Assembly: GCA_965661945.1 (NCBI GenBank)
Contig: CBFIFP010000003.1
Location: forward strand, 62,001-126,000
Direction of reading: 5' to 3'
Source of the DNA: JAJRPT01 sp965661945
GTDB taxonomy: Bacteria > Bacteroidota > Ignavibacteria > Kapaibacteriales > UBA2268
DNA: 64,000 bases
Made by a program: the position numbers and the translations under genes. Shown here piece after piece: positions 43,068 through 52,098 of the stretch; positions within the stretch are counted from its first letter, which is position 1, and each line of letters opens with the position of its first letter. A model generated the notes under the pieces. That model was not told where the DNA came from and did no database searches. It saw nothing but the letters and a program-made list of their open reading frames with translations.

Positions 43068-44141
43068 ATGAAAAAAGTTAATATAAAATCTCTGACCTTA
43101 GAAGAAATTACAGACTTCTGTAAACAAAATGAATTGCCTAAATTTAGAGCAGAACAAATTTTCAGACAAATTTACTTCTCTGGAGCTAACTCTATTGAAG
43201 AAATGAAATTGATTGACTCTAAAACTAAAGATAAACTAATTGAAAATTTTGAATTTGATTCGTTTAAAGAGATTAAGAAATTTGTTTCTGTTGATAAATC
43301 AGTTAAGTTCTTATTTACACTTAATGATGGAAATAAAATTGAAGCAGTTTTTATGCCTTGGCTTGATGAAGAAGGAGAATCTGAAAGAAATACTCTTTGT
43401 GTTTCAAGTCAAATCGGTTGCTCTCTTGATTGCAAGTTCTGCGCTACTGGAACTATGGACTTGAAAAGAAACTTAGAAGTTGATGAAATTGTCTCTCAAG
43501 TTTTAGAAGCAGAAAATCAAACTGGAGAAAAAATTACTAATATTGTCTATATGGGAATGGGAGAGCCACTCTTAAATTTCAAAAATGTAAAGAAATCTAT
43601 AGAAATACTTTCTGATTTGAATCTTCCTAAAGTATCAAGAAAAAAAATAACAGTTTCTACTTCTGGAGTTATACCAAAAATTTATAAACTCGCTGATTTA
43701 TCAAAACCAGTAAAACTTGCTTTGTCTTTACACGCAACAACTAATGGAGTAAGAGATAAAATAGTTCCATTGAATCAAAAATCAAATATCTCTGAATTGA
43801 TGGATGCTATTGAGTTTTATTACCGAAAAACAAATCTTCCTATCACTTATGAATATATACCATTTGAAAATCTAAATGATTCGGAAGATGATGCTAAACG
43901 CCTTGCTAAAGTATCAAAAAGAGTTCCTTCTCGTATAAATATTATTCCTTTTAATGACATTTCATTTACAAATCCTCAAGGAATTTCTGCAGAACTTAAA
44001 CCAACAAGTAAATCAGAAATAAAAAGATTTGCAGATCAGATTAAAAAATATGGTGGAATTGTAACCATAAGAGATACATTTGGGAGTGATATTGATGCTG
44101 CTTGCGGACAGCTGGCACTATCAGAAACTGAAGGAAAATAA
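43068..44141 (+). CDS. rlmN: 23S rRNA (adenine-2503-C2)-methyltransferase
   Basis: The radical-SAM protein from MKKVNIKSLTLEE is 357 residues with the RlmN order: an N-terminal helical domain with PKFRAEQIFRQIYFSG, the Fe-S cluster motif SLDCKFCATGTMDLKRNLEVDEIVSQV (Cys-x3-Cys-x2-Cys), GMGEPLLNF, VSTSGVIPKI, LALSLHAT, INIIPFN, and a late DAACGQLALS with the second catalytic Cys. It methylates A2503 of 23S rRNA (and A37 of some tRNAs), helping translational accuracy. The ATG at 43068 is chosen over TTG at 43038. It is followed after 23 bases by an outer-membrane-like protein, possibly co-transcribed. Confidence 0.96.
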   Translation: MKKVNIKSLTLEEITDFCKQNELPKFRAEQIFRQIYFSGANSIEEMKLIDSKTKDKLIENFEFDSFKEIKKFVSVDKSVKFLFTLNDGNKIEAVFMPWLDEEGESERNTLCVSSQIGCSLDCKFCATGTMDLKRNLEVDEIVSQVLEAENQTGEKITNIVYMGMGEPLLNFKNVKKSIEILSDLNLPKVSRKKITVSTSGVIPKIYKLADLSKPVKLALSLHATTNGVRDKIVPLNQKSNISELMDAIEFYYRKTNLPITYEYIPFENLNDSEDDAKRLAKVSKRVPSRINIIPFNDISFTNPQGISAELKPTSKSEIKRFADQIKKYGGIVTIRDTFGSDIDAACGQLALSETEGK

Positions 44142-44164
44142 TGTTGAATAAATTTGGATGAAAA

Positions 44165-45076
44165 ATGATTTTATACTTTTTAATAATTATTTTGCAAACA
44201 AATCTTTTTGGAATTGAAGAACTACCAAAAGATATAAGCTACGGAAATCAGGAATACATACTTCGTCTCTATAATGGCGATGTATTTAAAGCAATCATAA
44301 TTCAAGAAATTGATGATAAAGATTTCGGGAAGGGAATTAAAGTAGAATCTATCTTAGGCAATGTTAATATATATCTTGATGAAATCGAAGATTTACAAAA
44401 AGCTGAAAAATATAATCGTCACAGCCACAGACATTTTATTATGCCCACAGCCGAACCAATAGGGGATAACCACTTTATTGGTTTATGGGAACTTGTCTTT
44501 GCTTATGCTGGTTTTGGGATAACTGACTATTTTTCCGTTACTATGGGCAGAAGTTTTGTTCCTTTTATCGGATATGATAATCAGATTAGTATTATTAATC
44601 TAAAAGGAACTTTTATAAATAGAAAATTTTATGATGAAGAAGGAAAAGAGTCTGGAGCTTTTGTTTTAGGAGGAGGAGCAAATCTTTCTTGGGTTAACGA
44701 TGATAATGCTTTCAGACACTACTTTGCAGTTGCTACATTTAAGGGAAAAACCTCACGTTTAACTGCAAATTTATTTTACAAAAATAGCGGTGAAGATTTA
44801 TACACATTAAAGTTTGGACAAGCTGGTAATACTATCGTTAGTTATGCTGATGGCAATATTGGTATTGGCTTAGGATTAGAAGACCAATTTTGGAATTGGA
44901 GAGGAGTTAACATATTATTGGAAATATGGAACACTGACTTTACAAAGCCCTCAAGCACTGGGGTTTTTCTGGGTTTTAGGTTATTTAACTCACGAATTTC
45001 TACAGATTTTGGAATTGCATTTTTTACAGAACCTTTCGTTGCTCCTTTTGTAAATTTTGTTTTCACTCCATTCTAA
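44165..45076 (+). CDS. Unknown outer-membrane barrel-like protein
   Basis: The 303-residue protein has a hydrophobic N-terminus (MILYFLIIILQTNLFG) and then an N-terminal beta part (YILRLYNGDVFKAIIIQEIDD). From about residue 100 there are many amphipathic strands with Gly and aromatic ends: AGFGITDYFSVTMGRSFVPF, SGAFVLGGGANLSWV, ANLFYKNSG, GVNILLEIWNTD, GVFLGFRLF. The final residue is Phe (FVFTPF), a mark of outer-membrane beta barrels. I do not recognise a family. It may be a small barrel or a periplasmic relative. Confidence 0.65.
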   Translation: MILYFLIIILQTNLFGIEELPKDISYGNQEYILRLYNGDVFKAIIIQEIDDKDFGKGIKVESILGNVNIYLDEIEDLQKAEKYNRHSHRHFIMPTAEPIGDNHFIGLWELVFAYAGFGITDYFSVTMGRSFVPFIGYDNQISIINLKGTFINRKFYDEEGKESGAFVLGGGANLSWVNDDNAFRHYFAVATFKGKTSRLTANLFYKNSGEDLYTLKFGQAGNTIVSYADGNIGIGLGLEDQFWNWRGVNILLEIWNTDFTKPSSTGVFLGFRLFNSRISTDFGIAFFTEPFVAPFVNFVFTPF

Positions 45077-45083
45077 AATTTCT

Positions 45084-45091
45084 TAATTTTG
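45084..45091 (+). promoter_or_regulatory. TAnnTTTG -7 box for gatC
   Basis: TAATTTTG starting eight bases after the preceding stop codon, 22 bases before the gatC ATG. A TTG stands 24 bases upstream, slightly farther than usual. Confidence 0.45.
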
Positions 45092-45113
45092 TAATAAAAA
45101 AACGGATAAAAAA

Positions 45114-45392
45114 ATGAAAGAAGATATTAAAAAAATAGCTGACTTAGCTCACTTAAAGATTCATGATTCTGAGTATGAAGAAATTGAAGCAAAATTTAAT
45201 AATGTTTTAAAATATGTTTCAAAAATTGAAGAGCTTGATTTAGCTGATGTTGAACCAATGACTCACGTAAACGAAGATTATAATATTTGGCGTGAAGATA
45301 TCGAAAAAGAATCTTTACCTATTGAAAAGGTTTTAAAAAATGCGCCTAAAAGAAATGAACAATTTTTTAAAGTTCCAAAGGTTTTAGAATAA
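45114..45392 (+). CDS. gatC: Glutamyl-tRNA(Gln)/Asp-tRNA(Asn) amidotransferase subunit C
   Basis: The 92-residue protein matches GatC: IADLAHLKIHDSEYEEIEAKFNNVLKYVSKIEELDLADVEPMTHV, then WREDIEKESLPIEKVLKNAPKRNEQFFKVPKVLE. GatC is a small linker that holds the GatA and GatB subunits together in the amidotransferase that converts misacylated Glu-tRNA(Gln) or Asp-tRNA(Asn) to the correct amides. gatA and gatB are not in the window. Its stop shares one base with the ATG of the adenosyltransferase. Confidence 0.94.
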   Translation: MKEDIKKIADLAHLKIHDSEYEEIEAKFNNVLKYVSKIEELDLADVEPMTHVNEDYNIWREDIEKESLPIEKVLKNAPKRNEQFFKVPKVLE

Positions 45393-45937
45393 TGAAAATT
45401 TACACTAAAACAGGTGATATTGGTGAAACCTCACTTTTTACAGGTCAAAGAGTCAAAAAATCACACAGCAGAGTTGAACTTTACGGGACTATAGACGAGT
45501 TAAATTCTATAATAGGTCTTGCACATACTTTTGGAAAAGAAGACATTCTGAATCAACATCTATTTTATTTGAGTAATTTGCTTTTCAAATTTGGTGCAGA
45601 CTTAGCTACTCCAAATTCTCCTGATTTAAAAAGAATAATAGATAGAATTGACGAGCAAGATGTTAATGATTTAGAAAATAAAATTGATTCTTACGACTTA
45701 GAATTACCTAAGTTAACATCATTTATTCTACCAGGTGGAAGCAAAAGAGCTGCATTTTTGCATCAAGCCAGAACAGTTTGTCGTAGGGCTGAAAGAATAG
45801 CAGTGGATATAATGGAAATTGAAGACTTAGGAAACTACACTATTATATTTATTAATAGATTATCTGACTATTTATTTGCTTCTGCAAGGTATGCAAATCA
45901 CTTAGAAAATATTGAAGACGTTAAATGGGGCAAGTGA
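45392..45937 (+). CDS. Cob(I)alamin adenosyltransferase, PduO type
   Basis: The 181-residue protein matches the PduO/MMAB-type ATP:cob(I)alamin adenosyltransferase: MKIYTKTGDIGETSLFTGQRVKKSHSRVELYGTIDELNSIIGLAH with the ATP-binding TKTGDxGxTSL, and RTVCRRAERIAVDIMEIEDLGNYTIIFINRLSDYLFASAR at the C-terminus. It converts reduced cobalamin to adenosylcobalamin, the coenzyme of methylmalonyl-CoA mutase and others. One-base overlap with gatC gives translational coupling, although the two functions are unrelated. It ends two bases before a convergent rhodanese gene. Confidence 0.94.
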   Translation: MKIYTKTGDIGETSLFTGQRVKKSHSRVELYGTIDELNSIIGLAHTFGKEDILNQHLFYLSNLLFKFGADLATPNSPDLKRIIDRIDEQDVNDLENKIDSYDLELPKLTSFILPGGSKRAAFLHQARTVCRRAERIAVDIMEIEDLGNYTIIFINRLSDYLFASARYANHLENIEDVKWGK

Positions 45938-45938
45938 T

Positions 45939-46439
45939 TTAATTCACGCCCTGTTTTTTTGTCCAATCTTCCCATCCACCAGTATAAATAAAAATATTGC
46001 TGAAATCAAATGATTGCATTCTCTCTGCAACCATGTGGCTTAAATCGCAATTCCCTCCGTGACAATATATTATATATATTTTATCTCTTGGAATTTCCTC
46101 AAATATAATACGCATAAATTCACCTTCATCTATATATGGAAAGCAATTTATTGCATTACCAATTCTATCCTCTTCAAACTCCTCTATTGGTCGTGCATCA
46201 ATAAAAACTACCTCTGGGTCATCCAATTTTGATAAAACTTGTTTATAATTTACAGAAAGGAATTCATTATTTGAAGCAGTTTCTATCTCACTTTTAGGTT
46301 TTTTTGTTAATAAGGAGTCACTTACAAACTTCTCTGGCTCTGGGAACCAAGTTATTCCTTTTGGACTAAAATAATTAAAGATTGCTGCCAAAAAAACTGA
46401 GACCAAAAGTATAACCAAAACATTTTTAAAATTTACCAT
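45939..46439 (-). CDS. Membrane-anchored rhodanese-like protein
   Basis: The 166-residue protein has one N-terminal membrane helix (about residues 6-23) and a rhodanese domain (about 60-166): LDDPEVVFIDARPIEEFEEDRIGNAINCFP, IYIIYCHGGNCDLSHMVAERMQSFDF, FIYTGGWEDWTKKQG. The active-site loop CHGGNCD carries the catalytic Cys. Such single-domain rhodaneses transfer sulfane sulfur; the anchor places the domain outside the cytoplasm. It overlaps the J-domain gene upstream by seven bases. Confidence 0.85.
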   Translation of the reverse strand: MVNFKNVLVILLVSVFLAAIFNYFSPKGITWFPEPEKFVSDSLLTKKPKSEIETASNNEFLSVNYKQVLSKLDDPEVVFIDARPIEEFEEDRIGNAINCFPYIDEGEFMRIIFEEIPRDKIYIIYCHGGNCDLSHMVAERMQSFDFSNIFIYTGGWEDWTKKQGVN

Positions 46440-46843
46440 TTTCTTTCTTCTTTTATTTTTTGATAAGCATAATTAATTTCTTTAGTTTTTAATATAGCTA
46501 AATCTTGAAATTCTTTTCCAAGATTTAATACTTTATCTGGATGATATTTTTTTATTAGTGTTTTATATGCCAGTGAAACCTTCTCTTTTGTTGAAGATTG
46601 ACTAACCCCTAAAACAGTATAATAGTTGGTATTAACGTTTGATTTAGACCATTGATTTGCATCATTTCTATTATTATTAGAATTTATATTCAAGTTATCA
46701 ATTATTTTTTTGAGTTCTTCGTCTTCATTTAAGTTATCTTTAATTATAAAAAATTCTGTTTCAATGAAGTTGTCTTCTTTGAATTTATTATCGTTCAAGT
46801 GTGAATTTGTAAAGTCTTTTAATCTGTTAAATAGTTGTCCCAT
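46433..46843 (-). CDS. J-domain (DnaJ-like) protein
   Basis: The 136-residue protein has an N-terminal half rich in Asn, Asp, Glu and Lys (mostly disordered, NINSNNNRNDANQWSKS) and a C-terminal J domain: NYYTVLGVSQSSTKEKVSLAYKTLIKKYHPDKVLNLGKEFQDLAILKTKEINYAYQKIKEERKW, containing the HPD that stimulates DnaK. There is no Gly-rich, zinc-finger or CTD region, so it is a class III J protein. It is translationally coupled (seven-base overlap) to the membrane rhodanese, which may be a client or partner; that is only an inference from the overlap. Confidence 0.88.
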   Translation of the reverse strand: MGQLFNRLKDFTNSHLNDNKFKEDNFIETEFFIIKDNLNEDEELKKIIDNLNINSNNNRNDANQWSKSNVNTNYYTVLGVSQSSTKEKVSLAYKTLIKKYHPDKVLNLGKEFQDLAILKTKEINYAYQKIKEERKW

Positions 46844-46921
46844 AGGTTATCAATACGCATAAAAGTAAATTTTGTTGTAAAATATATTTAAGCTTTTTTA
46901 AAAATTACCGATACATTTATT

Positions 46922-47680
46922 ATGAAATTAGCAATTATTATATTTATGATTAGTTTTTGTGGACTCTTTGCAGAATCAGTCTATAGTATTAGAGTTAATC
47001 AATCTACTTATTCTGTAAAAGCCCTGAAACACTATGAAAATGATTTGATATCAGTAAATCAAATCTCTAGATACATTATACCTAATTCAAAAATAATAAA
47101 AGATAAAAACGTAATTCAAGCAAATGATTTTACTATATCTTTTACTCCTGGTGCAATATATATAGTTAAAGAAAATTGGCTCGGGAAAAGGGTAGCCCAA
47201 CTAGATTTACCTATTCTTGAAATGAAACAAAATACTTACTTCCCATTGAAATCCTTCTTATTTTCTCTTGATACTTTAAATATTTATAATGTTTTAGCTG
47301 GTGATGATAATAAACATTTTTTATTAACAAACAATGATTTTTCGGGTCTGTCTAAATTACCTAAAGTAAGACAAATTGAAGAATTAGTTGATGAATCTAA
47401 AAACTATATTACTCCAAGAAATAATATTTATATTAATCAACAAGATGGTATGAATATTAAAGTAAGCGAATCCGAACCATTTAAAAAGTCTTTTGAAGAA
47501 ACTCAAAAAAAGGTATCAAGAAGTTTGAATTTACTCAAACCAGAAGAATTTAAACCAACAGAAATTATTTCCAAACCGAGTGATGCTTCACCAATTGAAG
47601 AATCTAAAAGAGAATATTTGTTACCTGAAAAACTAATTAGAAAAGAATTAGAAGAAATTAAAAATAACCCCCAAAAGTAA
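46922..47680 (+). CDS. Secreted protein with copper amine oxidase N-terminal-like domain
   Basis: The 252-residue protein has a signal peptide (MKLAIIIFMISFCGLFA), then a domain SVNQISRYIIPNSKIIKDKNVIQANDFTISFTPGAIYIVKENWLGKRVAQLDLPILEMKQNTYFPLKSFLFSL. This resembles the stalk or copper-amine-oxidase-N domain commonly found before AMIN and amidase domains in cell-wall proteins. The second half (about 150-252) is a charged, Pro/Lys/Glu-rich helical tail (EEFKPTEIISKPSDASPIEESKREYLLPEKLIRKELEEI). It has no catalytic domain of its own. The domain assignment is by resemblance. Confidence 0.6.
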   Translation: MKLAIIIFMISFCGLFAESVYSIRVNQSTYSVKALKHYENDLISVNQISRYIIPNSKIIKDKNVIQANDFTISFTPGAIYIVKENWLGKRVAQLDLPILEMKQNTYFPLKSFLFSLDTLNIYNVLAGDDNKHFLLTNNDFSGLSKLPKVRQIEELVDESKNYITPRNNIYINQQDGMNIKVSESEPFKKSFEETQKKVSRSLNLLKPEEFKPTEIISKPSDASPIEESKREYLLPEKLIRKELEEIKNNPQK

Positions 47681-47705
47681 TTTTTAATAAATATCTTATC
47701 CAACT

Positions 47706-48254
47706 TTAATTTTTAGCTTTTGTTGTATCGACTTTTAGTGAATCTTTCTTAAATGATATTGAAACAGAATTAATGCAATATCTCAAACCAGTTGGTGCAG
47801 GTCCATCTTCAAATACATGACCCAAATGTCCACCACATTTTGCGCAAACAACTTCAGTTCTAACCATACCATAACTATTATCATCTATTAACTTTATAGA
47901 ACTAGCTTCATCAATATCATAAAATGAAGGCCAACCGCAATGCGATTCAAACTTAGTTTCACTACTAAACAATTTATTCCCACATCCCTTACAAGTGTAG
48001 AAACCATCTTCAAAATGTAAATTATACTCTCCTGTATGCGGTCTTTCAGTTCCTTTATCTCTTAAAACATTGTACTCTAATGGGTTAAGTATCTCTTTCC
48101 ACTCTTGTTCACTTTTATTAACTTCAAAATTCATATTTTCTTCTTTATTTTTTTCTTGTATGTTATTTTTGTTTTGAGAATTAAGATAGTTCCTGCCAAA
48201 AAAAACAGCAGCAACAACAAACAGTATTAAACCAATTGTTACAAAATTATTCAA
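47706..48254 (-). CDS. msrB: Peptide-methionine (R)-S-oxide reductase, membrane-anchored
   Basis: The 182-residue protein has an N-terminal membrane helix (about residues 5-23) and a full MsrB domain: WKEILNPLEYNVLRDKGTERPHTGEYNLHFEDGFYTCKGCGNKLFSSETKFESHCGWPSFYD, VVCAKCGGHLGHVFEDGPAPTGLRYCINSVSISF. The four zinc cysteines (CKGC and CAKC) and the catalytic Cys in RYCINS are present. It reduces methionine-R-sulfoxide in proteins, here probably outside the cytoplasm. It overlaps the DUF427 gene by eight bases. No MsrA is adjacent. Confidence 0.95.
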   Translation of the reverse strand: MNNFVTIGLILFVVAAVFFGRNYLNSQNKNNIQEKNKEENMNFEVNKSEQEWKEILNPLEYNVLRDKGTERPHTGEYNLHFEDGFYTCKGCGNKLFSSETKFESHCGWPSFYDIDEASSIKLIDDNSYGMVRTEVVCAKCGGHLGHVFEDGPAPTGLRYCINSVSISFKKDSLKVDTTKAKN

Positions 48255-48528
48255 TTACTTTAACTCCTTTCCAGAAAGCTACATGATTTTTTATTTCTTT
48301 TGCTGCATCTTTTGTTTCTGGATAATACCATGCTGCATCTTTGTTAACTTCACCATTTACATTTATATTATAGTAACTTGCTGTACCTTTCCAAGGACAA
48401 ACAGTATGAGTGTTACTCTCCGAAAAATATTCTTTTTTAATTTGACTCGGAGGAAAGTAGTGATTATTTTCTATTACTATAGTTTCATTGCTTTCAGCAA
48501 TAATTTCATTATTCCAAATTGCTTTCAT
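48247..48528 (-). CDS. DUF427 domain protein
   Basis: From MKAIWNNEIIAES the protein is 93 residues and matches DUF427: IAESNETIVIENNHYFPPSQIKKEYFSESNTHTVCPWKGTASYYNINVNGEVNKDAAWYYPETKDAAKEIKNHVAFWKGVKV, with the hallmark CPWKGTASYY and AFWKG-V near the end. DUF427 proteins form a small beta-rich fold of unknown role. The ATG at 48528, with an AAAGG sequence upstream, is chosen; a start at 48597 would add 23 non-conserved residues that overlap the kinase gene. It is coupled to msrB (eight-base overlap) and stands 28 bases after a kinase gene. Confidence 0.85.
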   Translation of the reverse strand: MKAIWNNEIIAESNETIVIENNHYFPPSQIKKEYFSESNTHTVCPWKGTASYYNINVNGEVNKDAAWYYPETKDAAKEIKNHVAFWKGVKVIE

Positions 48529-48556
48529 TCGATTTCCTTTTTTTATATTTTTAAAA

Positions 48557-49741
48557 TTATACTTTTTTGAAAGTAACTGTAAATTCGCTCCCTTCACCTA
48601 TTTTGCTATTTACTTTTATCGTTCCATTGTGATTCTTTACAAAATCTTGTACTACAAGTAACCCAAAGCCAGTTCCCTTTTCGCCATCTGTACCATCTGA
48701 GGTCTTTATCTCCGACCATTTGAACAAAGATTCAAGTTTATTTTTGTTCATTCCAACTCCATTATCCGAAAAGCTTAAACTAATCATACTATCATCTTCA
48801 GATGAAGTAATTTTGATTAAACAATTATTTGTAAACTTAATCGAGTTGGTAATTAAATTACGAACAATAAATGATATTTGATTAATTTCAAAAGGAAAAC
48901 TTAATTTTTTATCAACTAAATTAACAATACCATTATTTTTCTCACTTGCTCTTTGAGTTAATTTATCAACTTCACTTTGAACTATTGAAAAAACATCAAC
49001 ATTTTTTCTTTCAAAATTATATTTTCCAATCTGACTCTTAGCCCACAAAAAAAGTGCATCCATTAATGTAAAAGATGAAGATAAAGCCATTCTTAGTTTT
49101 GATAAATGTAACTTGGAGTTTTCTAAGGTTAAAAGATTTCTTTCTAACATCTGAAGGTAAAAATCAACACTTGCAAGAGGACTTTTTAAATCGTGGCAAA
49201 TAACTGAAAACAATTTGTTTTTTAATTCATTAGACTCTTCAAGCTCTTTATTTTTCTTTTTAAGTTCAAATAATTTTATAACTTGCTTGCCTAAAACTCT
49301 TAACGAATTAATTTGACTTTCAGTTAATTCTCTTGGTTTAGTATCAATAACGCAAAGTGAACCCAAATTATATCCTCCAGGAGTTCTAAGCGACATACCA
49401 GCATAGAACTTAATATTTGGATTATTCGATACTAAAGGATTATCAAAAAAGCGTTCATCTTTACTAGCATCTTGAACTATAAAAACATCGTTTTGGTGGA
49501 TTGTGTGAGCACAAAATGCAACATCACGTGAGGTTTCATTGACTTCAAGGCCAACTTTAGCTTTAAACCATTGTCTATTAATATCTACAAGTGAAACCAA
49601 AGAAATAGGAGTTTCACAAATCGATGAAGCTAACTCAACAATATCATTAAAATCTTTTTCATCTTCTGCGTCTAAAATTTGATATTTATTTAACTCTTCT
49701 ATTCTTTTAATTTCGACAAACGGTATTTCAGCTACTACCAT
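48557..49741 (-). CDS. GAF-domain histidine kinase
   Basis: The 394-residue protein is soluble (no membrane helix). An N-terminal GAF domain (about 20-155; ETPISLVSLVDINRQWFKAKVGL, DVAFCAHTIHQNDVFIVQDASKDERF, FYAGMSLRTPGGYNLGSLCVIDTKPRELTESQ) of the kind that often binds chromophore or small ligand, is followed by a coiled linker. Then come the H-box LFSVICHDLKSPLASVDFY (phospho-His) and an HATPase domain with NLITNSIKFTNN, SFSDNGVGMNKNKL, and GTGFGLLVVQDFV. No response regulator is near. A second, PAS-containing kinase precedes it on the same strand with 66 bases between. Confidence 0.9.
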   Translation of the reverse strand: MVVAEIPFVEIKRIEELNKYQILDAEDEKDFNDIVELASSICETPISLVSLVDINRQWFKAKVGLEVNETSRDVAFCAHTIHQNDVFIVQDASKDERFFDNPLVSNNPNIKFYAGMSLRTPGGYNLGSLCVIDTKPRELTESQINSLRVLGKQVIKLFELKKKNKELEESNELKNKLFSVICHDLKSPLASVDFYLQMLERNLLTLENSKLHLSKLRMALSSSFTLMDALFLWAKSQIGKYNFERKNVDVFSIVQSEVDKLTQRASEKNNGIVNLVDKKLSFPFEINQISFIVRNLITNSIKFTNNCLIKITSSEDDSMISLSFSDNGVGMNKNKLESLFKWSEIKTSDGTDGEKGTGFGLLVVQDFVKNHNGTIKVNSKIGEGSEFTVTFKKV

Positions 49742-49807
49742 AATTTGCTTTTAGATTTTTAACATTGTATTCCAATATCTATAAGACAAATTAAATAAAA
49801 AATTATT

Positions 49808-51931
49808 TTAAATATATTTATCAGGTAATACAATAGTCATCTTAGTTCCAACATTTGGAGTGGATTCAACTATAAATTCGCCTTTGTGTTTATTTATTAA
49901 TTCAATGCATAAATTAATACCAAACCTAGTTCCCTTTTTATTTGAATTATTTATTTGTTTTTTTGACTTATTAATATCAAGAAGAATATTGATTTGCTCT
50001 TTAGTCATTCCAACACCATTATCTTCAATTGTAATTTCAACATAATCAATATATTTATTAGTTGATAAAGAAATTTTACCATCATCACCAGAAAACTTTA
50101 TTGCATTTGAAAGTAAATTTCGAATTACAGTACTAACAATGTTATAATCGAAATCTAAGATAAAATTTGTTTCTAGGTTTACATTTGTTTGAAAATTAGG
50201 ATTATTATGTAATCCATAAAGTTTTATTAAATTATCCAACAATGGTACAATATCCTGATGTACTATATTTATTTCTAAATTACCTGATTGACTTTTAGAC
50301 CATAATAAAAGCTCACTTAAAAGTTCAGAAAGCAAAAGAGCTATATTTTTTATATCCTTTGACTTTGATATTGCAACTTCTTTTGTCATTTTTTCATAAT
50401 AATTTATAATTAAATCTGAATTAAGAGTAATAGAAGTTAAAGAATTTTTAATGTCGTGAGCCATTATTGCTAAAAATTGATCTTTAAATTTTAAGGCACC
50501 TTCTAATTCGTTTTGAATATTTAATAATCGCTCATTTTTAGCGTCTAACTGATAAATTGCTTTTCTAAGTTCAGTAGTTCTCTCATCAACTTTATTTTCT
50601 AATTCTTTGTTTAACTGTATCAACTCAAATTCTGCTAATTTTTTTGAAGTAATATCATATCTAATTGATAAATATTCTATTATCTTATTGTTTTTATTTA
50701 AAATTGGATTGATTACTGTATCTACCCAATAAACCCCTCCATCTCTATCTTTATTCTTAACTTCCTCTCTCCAGCTTTTACCTTTTTTTATGTCTTTCCA
50801 CATCGAATACCAAAACTGCTTATCATGGTAACCAGAGTTAACTATATTATGGTCTTTACCAATTACTTCTTCACGGGTAAATTTAGAAATATCTAAAAAC
50901 GATTGATTAATTTCAATTATTTTTCCCTTCAAATCTGCTATTGATACTATTACACTTCTGTTTATAGCTTTCAGCAAACTATTTTTATATGCCTCACTTT
51001 CTTCAATTTTTTGTTGAAGCATCATAAGTTCGCTAATTAAAGTTATATACCCATTCCAAAGAATAGAACCATCAGGTTTAATTTCTGGTTGAGCTTCACC
51101 TTCTAACCATTCTTCACTTCCATTTTTAATTATTCTAAATTGTTTCTTCCAAATTGTTAGATTTTTAGCAGATTCTTTTATTGAATCAATAACTATATTT
51201 ATATCATCAGGATGTATTGTTTCAAAAATAGTATTTATATTTCTGTAGGCACTCTCAGGTGATACTCCAAAAACATTTTTAATTTTATCACTTGTAAATT
51301 GTAAAGAGAATTCGCCTTGTGGATCTTGAAAGAATTGATAAACAAAACCAGGTAAATGTCCAGATATTTTTGATAAAAATTCACTAAATGAGACTTTTGT
51401 ATTAATTATTAAATTATCGTCATTTATATATTTTGAAGCTAACTCATTATTTAAATGCGAAGCATATAAATGTTTTATTAATTTAAATCTAAGAATAGTT
51501 TCTTCGTTCTCCGTAAAATTAAAACTACTACTGTTTATCAAAATTAATAGATAATCAACATTATTGATTTTAATTGTTATCAAATTTGAATTTATTCTGG
51601 AGTCGAAATCTTTATAATCGATTGCTGATAAGTAATCTACAAAAAAAAGATTGTTGTAATAATTAAAATCTTTTTTTCTATCATCATTTATTACTTTTTT
51701 AATTTTATTATAAAAAACATGATAAAATATTTTTAATTTCTCACTAAAGGTATCTTTATTATCACTTATTGTTATTAATTGGTCCAGTTCTTTTTTTTCA
51801 TAATTTAAGTTAAAATGTATACAGGATATCTCGTTGTATTCAATATTTTTAAATACCTCTTTAATTATATTCTCAATTACTGTTAAATATTCTTTATTAT
51901 CAACAAGATCAATATAGTCTTCTAATTCCAA
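49808..51931 (-). CDS. PAS-PAS histidine kinase
   Basis: The 707-residue protein is soluble, with a poorly conserved N-terminal 180 residues. Two PAS domains follow: about 185-305 (LPGFVYQFFQDPQGEFSLQFTSDKIKNVFGVSP, WLEGEAQPEIKPDGSILWNGYITLI) and about 325-440 (VIVSIADLKGKIIEINQSFLDISKFTREEVIGKDHNIVNSGYHDKQFW, YWVDTVINPILNKNN). Then come a coiled coil (about 440-490), the H-box FKDQFLAIMAHDIKNSLTSI, and an HATPase domain (about 590-705; NLLSNAIKFSGDDG, EDNGVGMTKEQI, GTRFGINLCIELI). The variant H-box Asp-Ile-Lys-Asn is common in this kinase group. No response regulator lies in the window. Confidence 0.9.
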   Translation of the reverse strand: MELEDYIDLVDNKEYLTVIENIIKEVFKNIEYNEISCIHFNLNYEKKELDQLITISDNKDTFSEKLKIFYHVFYNKIKKVINDDRKKDFNYYNNLFFVDYLSAIDYKDFDSRINSNLITIKINNVDYLLILINSSSFNFTENEETILRFKLIKHLYASHLNNELASKYINDDNLIINTKVSFSEFLSKISGHLPGFVYQFFQDPQGEFSLQFTSDKIKNVFGVSPESAYRNINTIFETIHPDDINIVIDSIKESAKNLTIWKKQFRIIKNGSEEWLEGEAQPEIKPDGSILWNGYITLISELMMLQQKIEESEAYKNSLLKAINRSVIVSIADLKGKIIEINQSFLDISKFTREEVIGKDHNIVNSGYHDKQFWYSMWKDIKKGKSWREEVKNKDRDGGVYWVDTVINPILNKNNKIIEYLSIRYDITSKKLAEFELIQLNKELENKVDERTTELRKAIYQLDAKNERLLNIQNELEGALKFKDQFLAIMAHDIKNSLTSITLNSDLIINYYEKMTKEVAISKSKDIKNIALLLSELLSELLLWSKSQSGNLEINIVHQDIVPLLDNLIKLYGLHNNPNFQTNVNLETNFILDFDYNIVSTVIRNLLSNAIKFSGDDGKISLSTNKYIDYVEITIEDNGVGMTKEQINILLDINKSKKQINNSNKKGTRFGINLCIELINKHKGEFIVESTPNVGTKMTIVLPDKYI

Positions 51932-52098
51932 ATCTGAATTTCCATTTTGAAAATATTATGCTATAAAACTAATAAAAAAATACACTAAAAGAAATAATAC
52001 TATATAAAATAGAAAAAATAATATATAAAAGTTATGAAAATATAATAAAATAGAAATATTTTTTATAAAATAATATAATAAATTCAACTTTTCAAGTT

